The notes under the pieces were generated by a model. That model worked only from the letters and a program-made list of their open reading frames with translations, did no database searches and was not told the DNA's origin. A DNA stretch of 64,000 nucleotides, from the NCBI GenBank assembly GCA_023053545.1, contig JAKZAN010000005.1:8246001-8310000 (forward strand), written 5' to 3'. The translations under genes and the position numbers were made by a program. Origin of the DNA: Lepidurus packardi. Taxonomy: Eukaryota > Arthropoda > Branchiopoda > Notostraca > Triopsidae. This document shows positions 43,701 to 54,943 of the stretch, piece by piece (the stretch's first letter is position 1; each line of letters opens with the position of its first letter).

Positions 43701-44451
43701 AAAATGCCACCAGTTTCTGACTTGTAGCCACAATGGCCAGGATATAAAGCTTGAAGCATAGTTCGATGAACGCGAGATTCACCCGAGTTTTCTCTGCCTT
43801 GCATTTCACAGTAAACAACTCCGGCGTCTTCGCCATCGCCATTGATATGATGGACTTCCGTAGTGAAACCGCAATCCTAACCACAAATATTATATTAGTT
43901 GGAGGACGATTTTATACGGTCAGAGATCCTTACAGTTAAGGTTGGATGCAAAATATGATCCAAATAAATAGGGAGCAATGCCAAGAACCCTTCAGCCCCT
44001 GCAGTAGTCATAGTGTAACAGGTATGATCCGTATCTAAATAAACATTCTGCTTAGAAAATTTGCATAAATGGACAAGGGAATTTACCAGTCCAAGCATTT
44101 GTCCCTGAAGCAAGGCATCGGTTTGCTAAACGATCTAGCATGCCTTTGTAAGGGTAATCATCTGATCCCAAGAATATCAAATGTTCCAACGTGTGAGGTA
44201 GTCCATCATCATCAAAGGCTTCGGTTGCTATAGAAATATAATTATTATAAACCTGCTCATTTTTTTTAAAGTGACAGAAACAGGATGTAAAACATACCCA
44301 GACAAAAGTAACCATTGATTACAGGGCCTTCCACCTCGGCTAAAATTAACGTTAAGCCAGTTTTTTTCGACCTGTATTTGGTGACTGGTATGAGATCATT
44401 TACTTTGCATGAAACTAAAGACTCGTAGGTAAGTTCTTCAGTTATTGCCAT
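40752..44451 (-). CDS. M16 family zinc metalloprotease, N-terminal and middle part (777 codons)
   Basis: Large insulinase-type peptidase similar to the C. elegans C05D11.1 group (about 1000 aa). Thirteen exons in sense order: 44451-44298, 44227-44087, 44034-43934, 43876-43667, 43607-43485, 43427-43273, 43217-43121, 43063-42809, 42754-42500, 42442-42239, 42181-41948, 41223-41043, 40975-40752; phases close. The inverted zinc-binding motif HTLEH (63-67) is intact, and Glu156 (VVYCEMQG) is the likely third ligand. The second M16 half includes FVYLLTMMDSSDVPSELRLY. The frame stops at 40752 with FGSQA, about 230 residues short of the family; the missing end is recognisable at 35976-36915. Possible donors are GTATTC after WVR and GTTCGC after VRVF. 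Intron 41224-41947 contains a nested transposon pair. Confidence 0.85.
41256..41917. mobile_element. Non-autonomous DNA transposon (MITE), copy B, with nested element
   Basis: 662 bp in an M16 intron, in inverse orientation to copy A. Terminal inverted repeats are AGCCGCGTTCGT(C/T)TTG at both ends, flanked by a 3-bp duplication CTA (41253-41255 and 41918-41920). Interior similarity to copy A spans about 470 bp. Palindromic GCTTATAAGC-type cores followed by GTTCGTTTT occur near 41352, 41580 and 41651. A 183-bp element is inserted near the right end (41717-41899). No coding capacity. Confidence 0.82.
41717..41899. mobile_element. hAT-like MITE nested in copy B
   Basis: 183 bp with imperfect inverted ends of about 45 bp (left GGGTGCAGGTGAAAATGTCC, right complement GGGTGCAGGGAAAACGTTTC; both continue to AAAACGTCCCAGTTT). 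It is flanked by a perfect 8-bp duplication TGCAAAAC (41709-41716 and 41900-41907), characteristic of hAT elements. It interrupts the right terminal region of the host MITE, so it is the younger insertion. Confidence 0.82.
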
Positions 44452-44601
44452 TTTGCTGCAGCGTCCGTGTCTAACAATGCGTACTATGTACTACTCTTTT
44501 TATGCAAATTTTATAGCTGTTTAATTACCTATTTGTCTTATTATTTAACGAAGCAAACGCTCCTTAAGCCTAAACACCAGCCAGACAGAATAGCAAACAC
44601 G

Positions 44602-44866
44602 ATGTTAGCAACAAGGGATTCCCTGTGGTATTTGTTTAACAGACCGTTTCGTAGTGCATCAACATTTGCTAAACACACGGTAGACTATGGCGTGTACAGT
44701 ATATAAATGCTATTTGCACGTAGGATCTTATTACGCAATTGTTTTCGTCGTAGGTCGTACTGCATTGGATTTGGGGCGGAGGGAATCTAAAATGCTCAAA
44801 GCAGACGAGGCAAGGAAAAAATTGGACACATTCATTACTTTTGTACTAGTACACGAAGTTAAATAA
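44602..44866 (+). CDS. Small two-exon protein, 69 aa, unrecognised
   Basis: Exons 44602-44698 and 44754-44866, joined by a GTATAT donor and a CGTCGTAG acceptor, give 69 aa in frame. The N-terminus (MLATRDSLWYLFNRPFRSAS) is basic and amphipathic, like a mitochondrial targeting signal. The rest is charged and helical (RRESKMLKADEARKKLDTFI). AATAAA overlaps the stop codon. The start is 150 bp from the M16 start on the other strand, so they would share a promoter. The frame is open upstream to 44467, but that part looks non-coding. No family recognised; reality rests on splice and frame consistency. Confidence 0.42.
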
Positions 44867-46846
44867 ATGTCGCTTCTTTGGTTTATGGTTTGGTTTATAC
44901 CTGTCAAGTAAACCGTTACGTATCAGGACCTTGAATTAGCAGGTAGGAGGCCTTAAATTTAATTACCAGGGATTAACGTCCAACTAATGACCTTGAAGTC
45001 TAAAATATTTAGAAACGCAATGAACAGTAACCACGAACTCCGATGTGACAGTTTTCATCGGAAAGTCCGAACACTTTACGAAAAAGTATCAAATCGCGCG
45101 GTGAATGCGTTATATAATCTTAGGTGCCATTAGACATGAGTTTAGTTTCTTCAACATTCAAAAATACACCAAAGGCTACGGGAGGTTTTAGGTGCCGCCA
45201 GTGGGATTTACCCGAGACCATAGAGTTATTTAAGTTTTTGCCTTGGCAATAACGTAATGACGCAACACACCGAGAATAAGGAGGTACCTGTGGAACTAAC
45301 AAACTGGAACCCGTATAGTTACTCTCCGATTTGTTCTTATTGCTGTCTTTTTTTATTGTGCAGTATATACCCCACGGAATGTGTCCCATCTTATTGTTTC
45401 CATGAGTCTAACCCTTACGTATAGTACACTGATGACATCACAGTATATTCCATTTCTAGAACTTTTCATATGCTGAATAAGTTACATGGAATGATGTTTA
45501 TATACACCTTCGAGGAAAAGCATTAAGTATTTCATGTATCTAGCAACAACGAACGAGGGGCATCATAATAGACATGCTTTTATACTCGATTTTAAATTGC
45601 GCATGTGCGCGGGGAGGCACGACGATAATTTGCCAATAAACTCACTCAGCATTTAGCGAGCATTCCAGCACGTCAAGAGGCGACGAAATTGCTAATGATG
45701 TATGAGCAACACGACCTTTTTTGCTCAATTTTCGCTGATCGCTGCTGGAAATAGAAAGAGCTGGAATTTCCTTTTATCTCGTAATTCTCGATCATGATCT
45801 CAATCACGTAGACACTTGGGGGATTTACATAATAGAAAACGGTATTCAAACGTATATAAGATGGGAACGGGTGTCAAAACCTGATGCAAGAATTAGCCTC
45901 ACGGCGATCGTTGAGATAAAAAGAAAAGGTTATACGGCGTCGTAAAAGGGAAGGGGGTTCGCAACCGAACTGTATAGTCTAGGGAACGTTTGGAGCCAGA
46001 CAGTAGTTATGAAAACCCCGTGACTTTGAAAGAAGCGTAAATGAGTCTCAAAATAACTGTTTCTATAAAAGGAAGGGTGGGGAGGATACGGAAAGACATG
46101 TAGCTGTTTACCATTTGTCTTCAAGCGAGGAAGAAATATAAAAGCCATATGTCCAACGCCATAAACTACAATGGAAAAAGGCATGTGAGCTGGGATCTTT
46201 AAAAATCAAAAATAGAGGACAAAATGGAAGCGGCACGAAAGTAGAGCAACAAGCACAATAGGCGAAGGGCTTATAACCCAACAATGCTTCAAAGGTTAAT
46301 CTGCTCAGCTTACGCGACGCACTGTACGAGATCTTTTTTCCGCAGCGTCAGATTTAAGCAATTTCGCGAAGTCTCATAAAGCGAGGAAGTATTTCAACCT
46401 ACATGCCTTCTACGTAAAAACTTATACCCAATGTCATAGAACCAACAATGGACAAAGCAAGACTCAAGGGTATTCAATTCATAACTCTCACTTCTTCAAA
46501 GTCCCTGAATATCGCGATGGCTCTACCAAGCTCAGAACATCAGCCTTTTATGTGCCGAGGATACCTTGTTCTGCTTCCATATGTAATCATACGTAAGCCT
46601 CACCTTTTACCATAAGCAAGTTTAACCCTAACCAAGGCTTCTGTGTTTGGAAAACGAAAGATGTCTGATGACAAGTGAATTATGTTATACTTCCGCTAAG
46701 TGTTGAAACCAAATAAAAGGAAACTGGGAAATTCTAGTTTTTCCCCTATCGAGGTCAAAAATCTCCACTAACTTCCCCAACCCGAAATGGTGAGAAATCT
46801 TTTAGCCTCCAATTTAAACAAATGGAAACCCAGAGACTTAGGCTTG
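44867..46846. other. Non-coding interval before the TMEM205-like gene
   Basis: About 2 kb with no credible coding frame, repeat or RNA gene. Its right end holds the CRE/TATA promoter described next. Confidence 0.4.
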
Positions 46847-46889
46847 TGACGTCACACTGGCACCAGATCAAGCAAGACGCTGGTATAAA
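46847..46889 (+). promoter_or_regulatory. CRE and TATA box of the TMEM205-like gene
   Basis: A full palindromic cAMP-response element TGACGTCA (46847-46854) lies 29 bp before TATAAA (46884-46889). The ATG is at 47021, leaving room for a start near 46915 and a 5' UTR of about 100 nt. This suggests CREB/ATF-type control. TATA boxes are not evident at most other genes here. Confidence 0.6.
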
Positions 46890-47020
46890 AGACTCGATAG
46901 CGGTCGGGATACCCTCGGTTAGAAAGCACACGAGTTACTGGACTGGCAGCATCTCCCCAGCTCTCCATTAACGTGTCGGTACAAGATCTTATACCAGTGT
47001 TTTTGTTTTGATCAATCAAT

Positions 47021-48233
47021 ATGTGTCACTCAAGTAAGGTAAACTTCAACGATTCGACAATTCGGACTCTAGAGAAGCCCAGTCCCACGCTGAAACGAAG
47101 ATGTGTTTCATTAAGTGCCATGTCAGATTTGCCTGCTTGCCCTATCGTGCAAGCCATCCATCAATCTCGCACAGAATGGGAGGATGATATGCTCTCAATT
47201 GGGCCCATCAGCATCCTCGGCACCTTTAAAGATGAACACATGTGTCCTATCTGCGCCGGGGTGAGATGGGATTTGAAAGCAGAAACCAAATTCCTTAGCC
47301 GAATCGCTGATTCGGACGATGCCATGGAAAAGTATTCCGGCATTGGTAGTCTTCTTAGGTATGTATTTATTATTTGCGCTTTCGTCCAAGATTCATTGAC
47401 AATTCGTCGCTGAATATTAAGAAAAATATTTAGATTTTTTTTATTAATTCCAGAGTTCTGAAGCGCTCCAGTCAACCTGCACATTTCTTAGTATTAATTG
47501 TCGTAGCCTTGACGGCTTTCCTTTTAAATCCTCCTCAGTCGGCAATGCAATCACCTACACGACCTAATATGACGTGGAGTTTGACATACTTGGGTTCTTT
47601 CAGTATACTATTCGGGTCCCAAATTTGGATGACTTTTGTTTCTGGTAAGTAAACGCCTTTACCCACTTATTAGGTTTCACACCCAAGTTCTAAACTATTA
47701 CGCACTTGTCTTATTAGGATTGGTACTTCTTTTCATATTGCCCCGCCATACATTCGCGCGTGTTCAAAGCGCACTTTTCCCCAAGTACATGTTTCTTAGC
47801 AGCGTAATGGGATTGTTCACCCTCGCCGCTTTTGTCGAGCATCACCCCGAAGGCCTGTGGAAATCATCAGATGTCACCCAGGTATGGAATAAAAAAAAAG
47901 AATTGGACGCTTTTAATAATCACTTTTTATCAGGCTGCTTGTCTGACATTTTGTTGTTTGGCTCCACTTTTGGCTCGTTTATATATCGTGCCCAATTTAC
48001 TCAATCATATTGCTGCCAAAGTGGCTCTTGAAAGAGCAGCTGGTCACGGAGCTGAAGCTGGTCCTCGCTTGGCAAGTAAAAGCTTGGATATTCTCCGCCA
48101 GTGCATCAAGTACAAGGATGTTTGTCACTCTTTCCGTCTTTCACACATGTCCATTGCTATCATCAACATGACTGCTCTAGGATGTAATGTCTTTCATCTC
48201 CACTATTTAGCTTCAAAACTGTGCTTCAATTAA
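47021..48233 (+). CDS. TMEM205-like multi-pass membrane protein, 330 aa
   Basis: Exons 47021-47358, 47454-47644, 47718-47881 and 47934-48233 close at 330 aa. Residues about 1-115 form a soluble extension (CPICAGVRWD within it). A hydrophobic segment near 123 precedes the TMEM205 (DUF4149) domain: [36 protein letters not shown], matching the family's MQMWVTFVSG..LPRHTFGLVQSKLFP. Two more membrane segments follow (SVMGLFTLAAFVE; LTFCCLAPLLARLYI) and a last one near the C-terminus. Human TMEM205 is 189 aa, so the long N-terminus is lineage-specific. Molecular role unknown; human TMEM205 is linked to cisplatin resistance. AATAAA at 48249-48254. Confidence 0.82.
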
Positions 48234-48432
48234 ATGATGACGATGCAAAATAAAATAGCCACTTCTTTAAATACAGTCATAGTCCAGTGTATGTTGATCT
48301 TCGTAAAGAAGACAGTGTATTAATGATCAGGAGCGGATTTTTTTTCGGTTAACTATAAACTAGGAGTTGGCTTCAAGGCCCAGTGCGCGTTACCGGCAGA
48401 GGATAAAGCCGACGTAAACGTGCCCTGGGCCT

Positions 48433-49222
<790 letters not shown>

Positions 49223-51202
49223 TGTATCTTCAATCTAAAATCCACGCTTAATAAAAGAATCTATCGATGACTTATACTTTACTTGATTTTGCCTGATAAT
49301 AACCACGTTTGTCTCTCACTTCACAACAAAGGTATGCACGGAACACCGGAGAGACTCTAGAAGGGGGTTCGGTGGCCACTGGTAGATGGCGTCTCTTGTG
49401 CCACCCAAAATTAATTTTGGCTTTTTCTTTAAAATTATTTCGGACTTCTAATTCAATTCAACTAGGCGAGAAAAGTCGTAAAACAACCACATTTCCTCCC
49501 CACTAACCTTTTCTCATCTAATTAGGGTGTCATCTTCTATCCTTCAACAATCCAATAAAAAAAGCTCCCCGCCACGTTTAGTGACGCTACTACAACTACT
49601 ACGCGATGTACTCATTTGAGCCCCGTTTCTCTTTTATAAACGATTATAGCACAGGAAAAAGTTGTAGGGCTGCAATCTATACACTTTGTTCGAACGACGT
49701 TCAGATCAACAAAGAAATCAAAATATTGGAGAATGTTCGCGGAGAAAGCAAATAAATTTTTACATGCAGAAAACATCAAAGGTCAACGACAATACAAAAA
49801 TGTCGTACACGAAGGCTGCATGTAGTCTGCAAACTCTTTCGAAAAGTTGAAGCCTACAGCCGAATTCAACTCCATCTTGGTTCCTTGCTGTTCCTTGTTC
49901 TTTGGAAAGAGAGGAGCACTAGGAAAGGCATAGGATGATTATTTCCCACCAAAGCTTCTCTACCATTGGCTGTGATAGGAGAAGAGGGCTATGATGAAGT
50001 CTTGCTTGATAAATGAGGCACGCATGACCCCTTCTTTCGTCTTCCTTATAAGCTGGGTGCTCTTTGCTCTGCGTGCTTAATCAGGAATTCCACCTCCATA
50101 GACTTACGTTCGCTGGCAATACATACGTTTCGCAGGCGGGAGACCTCTTTGGAGAGCCAAAGAAGCCATTATCATTGGGCCTCACATTCACCGTAGGATT
50201 TGGGCTGAGGCTGACAGCCCACTTTGCAATGCAAAAATGCCCCCTGTGGTCAGCTGAGAACTAATATTTCTAGCAAGCTAGCTAGTCCAATCTTGGAAGA
50301 ACTCAAAACAAAACGGCTAAATCTAAATTCACTCCTTATGGACAGCAACCTCACCAAGTAACCTCACCTCGTAATTTGTAACTTATTAGTTAGTAAGCCA
50401 ACTGCGTAGCATGTCTCTGTTAACAGTCATCAAGACTTTTTCCCATTCTTTCTTTTTCCTTTTTGAGCGGCAATAACATTATGCCCACAACAAAATTCTT
50501 TTTTTTATCTCCTCATGCGAATCAAGCCAAATAGCACATGTCTTACTGGGTTTTCTAGGTTAAGCTTAGACCTTCGGTTGGTAGAAATGGGGATCCTGGG
50601 CCAGAAAAGTCTAGACTCATCTATCTTGCAGAAGGCAAAGCACCTTGAGCACGATGGAAGCAAGGAAAACGAAGCGGGTGCCGCTGTGCAGCATCGAACT
50701 CGTTAGTGATTCCCGAGGAGGCTTTTCTGAACGAGTTTCCAACAATCCATCAGGCAGGAAAGCGCCGTAACAGTAACAACACGGACCCTTTTTTCCCCGC
50801 CCTGCCCATTAGCGGATATTGAAGTCAGGCCAAAGGGCCAAATAGACTAAAGGCCATCTCTCTCCATCGAAAAATGCAGTCCTAACAGCCCTACGGGGCC
50901 ATCCAACAGAACAACGTGAGCGTCGCTTAAAAAGCCAAGCAGCTCTTGCCAATACTAACATAAATGATCTGCAGGTTGCTGACGTTCAGAGGGCAACAAA
51001 AACAACTTCCTCATGTTCCCTTATCGTCCTTTTCTAACATAATTGTTTTTTGTTGCGATGCTCTGCCTGTCCAATAATTGATATATATGTGGTTGGGCGG
51101 GGCTGCTATCCTAGAGCTGTCCAAACAAATATTTCAACGGACTCATTTTTTTAACGCGATGTTAGCCAAAGCTTATAAATGTCGGAATGGTCGGACGATG
51201 AT

Positions 51203-51240
51203 GTTTTGAGCTTTGGTCTTCCAAGACCAAAGCTCAAAAC
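51203..51240. repeat. Perfect 38-bp inverted repeat (hairpin)
   Basis: Two 18-bp arms, GTTTTGAGCTTTGGTCTT and its exact complement, separated by CC. It lies inside a 26-codon frame (ATG at 51178, MSEWSDDDVLSFGLPRPKLK onward) that could be incidental. Confidence 0.8.
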
Positions 51241-54200
51241 CTACAGAGCCAAATTATAAAGTCTTCGCGAGCTCATCCAACTGCTTGCTTGCAGCGTGAC
51301 AAGAAGCGTATGGAGTTTTCGCGTGCCATAATTGAAGAGTTACTGCTATTTCATTATGAACAAGTTTCCCCCAATGGCCAGGTGGAAAGGGTCATTTGCA
51401 CCCCTGTATCCCAAAGCTCCTCTGCTCCGTGTTATACAGGGGGATGGAAATAACGGCAACACGCAAGACCCACCGCACATATAGCAGCAACATGCTCGAA
51501 ATGAGGGAGCGACACAGAGCGAAAGAAGTAGTGAGAGAGAGAGATGGCAAAAGCATTTTTACCCTTATTACATCATACGAGGGGAACGACGCCCCATCTT
51601 CATGTTTCCCATTAACACAAGATGTGGGCAGATCGAACACAACCTTCACTCTTATTCGTCGGCGCCAACATTACGAAACATCCTCGTTCTATAGCCCATG
51701 AATGAAGGAAACACTTTCATTTGTCCCCTCGTCTAATTGTCTTTTCGTCGAGAAATTCAATTACCACGCCATAAAACGCAAAAGCAAACGACACCAGGAC
51801 CGGAGATTGAAAAACGGGCTCCAACACACATTTGCTTTCCTTTTTCTTTCTTGGCCAGGTCTAAAAAGCTTCTTGAATAAGTAAGCGATGCCTACGATGC
51901 CCTTTCTCTTGAGCGCAGGCATTTCAACAGAGAATGAACAACGAGGGATATAAGTGATGTACTGTATCGGAGGTTCAGGAGCCAACTTGCGTCAATGTGT
52001 TGGACGTGAGTAATGAGTGCACTTAACATGCTTGTCGTCTTTGCTCAGGACGCAGGCGGAACCATCTACTAGGCGTCTTCTATATATGTCAGGGCAAGAA
52101 AAGGCAACGTCTCTTCTCCTTTTCGATATGCACATTGCGGGTTTTTCTGCTTTTTTTTGGAAAGGGGGACCAAGGTATTTGCTTACAAATGGCCCTACTC
52201 CTTCCAAGAGGAAGAGAACCGGCGGAATTGAGAGTATTGATTCTAAATTCTCTTTTTTCTTTTTATCTTTTCAAAACCGTCCAGGCAGAGCGAACTAAGT
52301 TTTTTTTTATAACTGAAAGTTAGCTTAAGCTTTGGTTAGTAACTAATTCATTATGCACTGCGGTAAAGGGGTCAAAAAGAAAAAGGTGGCTTGCGTGTTT
52401 TTTTTTAATCACCTCACTTCCACGTCTCCAGCCACAAGCAGTAAACAAATCACAGGGGCAGACCCAAAACATTGCCACCGCAGAGGATATAATGGAATTG
52501 CTTATACCCGGCTTTTAATGAGCCAATCACAGGTACGGCACGCAACAATACACCGTAAGTCTTTCTCTGGTATACATATATCTGCGCCTGGCACTGTGGC
52601 AGTAGTCTTATATCCTATTCATTCACTTACTTATGGATCTAACAAACACATCGGTAGCAATAATGCCCTGCAAAAAAGAGAAAGAAATACAAAGGATTCA
52701 ATGAAAAGAAAAGGTCAACGAAAAAAAAGAAGAAGAGAATCACATCCAGGTAATTTAATCGCAAATTCGCCCCCTGAAAGCCCCTGCCGTCCTGTTAATG
52801 AAAAACCAAATTGGGTGCCGTTTTTCTATATCAAACTAGAGCTCATTACACCGCCATGGGTAACTCCATCACGGCATTGATGTCGCAGTTTGCTCCCTGG
52901 CTGACTGTTCTTTTCAAGCATGCATGGAGCTATCAAAACTGGATTTCTCATTTGGACCATCGCAAGCTCATCCGCAAGTTTGCCTGACGAGAACCTATCA
53001 AACAAAAAATAACACGGAAGAGAGTAGATTCAATTCCTTACAGAAAACGGAAGGATCAACGGATCACGTCATTCAGGCTAAGTAATAAAAAATTTAAAGT
53101 AGACTATTCACTTGCCAAAGGTTGCTGCTACTATAAGCTTGAAGGGGTTGGGGGACATCGCTGTACGAGTTCTACAACAAAAAAGTCCCTTTTTAGACTT
53201 GATAAGTTCTTGCTAGGTGGGCCCATTGTATTTTATGTACCTTCACTTCCTGTAGATTTATTTAAGGCGCTGCATATAACAGGCTTTTCCGTTAACGTTC
53301 AAAGGTATATTCTTCTAAAGGTAAAAATATAGGATGGAAGTAATGGATCCAAGCTTTAAATTTAACACCCAGGAAACGCAGATATGTAATCAAAAGTGAA
53401 CAAACGAAAGAGGAAGTAAAGCTGTAAAGTCTATATAAAAATTAATTTAAAAAGAGGCCTGTGTGAACGTCTATTTTGCCCGTAACGGCCCTATTGGCTA
53501 ACGCTGTGAGGTCTAAATGAAACTATCATTTAGCAATTTGTAAGACTACCTAAGACTAGGAGCAATGTGTACGGGGAGGTTCCGCACCTAAAGCCGTCTG
53601 GTGAAGAGCTGCAAGCGTGCCTAATGCCCCAAGATGAACGTCGGGTGCTCTGTTTTATTTTTTGGGGGTGCCTTCTTTTTCATTCCCGCCTCTCCCCAAC
53701 CATCGCAGCTCGAAAAGTAATCTGACCAAATGTGCCAGAAAAGGAGTTAACCGCAGCTGGATCACAGCCCGAGCGATAGAACAGGTTCAGCAAATATAAC
53801 TCTCTCGTTTTCTCTGTGCTAAGCAGCTGTAGCTCCAAAAAAGTGCTGTCGAAGCCCCCAAGAAAAAAAAAAGAAAAATTCATCTCGCAGTCGGTCACGT
53901 CACGCTACGCTAATGTTGTTCCGGATTTCCAGCAAGAAATAGACTGCTCAATACCCCAAGCTTCCTCTGGAAGCTCAAGATTTCGCTGCCTATGAAGACA
54001 GCAAAACGAATTCGTTTTGATTAAAGACAAAATAAAAGACTGCCGAAACTATGGGAAGGTTTAAATTTTATTAGATTATTTCCTTGGCCCTTTTCTTCTC
54101 ATTTGTATTGCAAACACAAATCTTCGGAAAAAAATAAGCCGAACGTGAATAGAAAGGATCCTCCGTGAGAAGACAAGTGTCTTAAGCTTATCAAGTTTAC

Positions 54201-54891
54201 TCCCCAGAACAAGAGGAGAAGACTGTTTCCCTAATCCATTATTCAAAGCAGGCCTCATTAAACATATGACATGCCCCCGCCGCATGTTGTCACGTTAAAG
54301 TGCCTAGAATGATGGAAGGTGGTGGGGCGCGAACGAGGGATGAGTGAAATGAAAGGGAAGTGATCCTAAAAAAGCACATTTTTGCCAGGGAAAAATGCTG
54401 GCTGTCTTTTCCTCGTCACTTTTGACATAACGTTACGGGTGGCAATTAGCATACTTCTCTAATTCATTTGATGCCGCGCACTTGGGTGCTGGTGTACGGT
54501 TGCCTCAGCTAAACGTTCTATTAAACTATTCGGAAAAGTAGAAGGTATTTATATATATTTATATAAAAGTTTTTTTAGTTGCCGTCTATTGTGTTGTGTG
54601 CTTTGGTGTGCTTCAAACCTGGGCAATGATTGGTTCTTAAGCCTGTCAGCATGGCGGCCTGAGCCGGCCCTGTTACTATAGTTAGGTTTGAACCTCCTTC
54701 TCGGTTGCGTTTTAGGACAATAGCACCCTTCTAATTACTCCTTTTAAAAAATTCAAAACTTATGTAGCAACTTGCAACAAAGAGAGGGATGCACTCACAC
54801 AAAATGAGATGGCTTGTTTCGCTTATTTTGCCGTCTCTCAACACCTCTCCCGTAGCGTAGCTAATCTGGTTTATTGAAGTCTAATTACTTC

Positions 54892-54943
54892 ATTTGCATA
54901 CCAAGACCCCCACTCCACGACATTAGGCGCGGGAAGTATAAAA
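54892..54943 (+). promoter_or_regulatory. Octamer and TATA promoter-like pair
   Basis: ATTTGCAT (54892-54899) is followed 37 bp on by TATAAAA (54937-54943), with TAATTA just upstream (54882). No coding sequence follows closely. It may be a distal engrailed or non-coding RNA promoter, or chance. Confidence 0.3.

Noticed and set aside
45930-46184. 84-codon minus-strand frame
   Set aside because: No recognisable domain, no splice support, lies in otherwise non-coding DNA.
52353-52880. 175-codon plus-strand frame upstream of engrailed
   Set aside because: Lys/Arg/Ser-rich low-complexity product, no domain, no splice partners; the longest chance frame in 8 kb.
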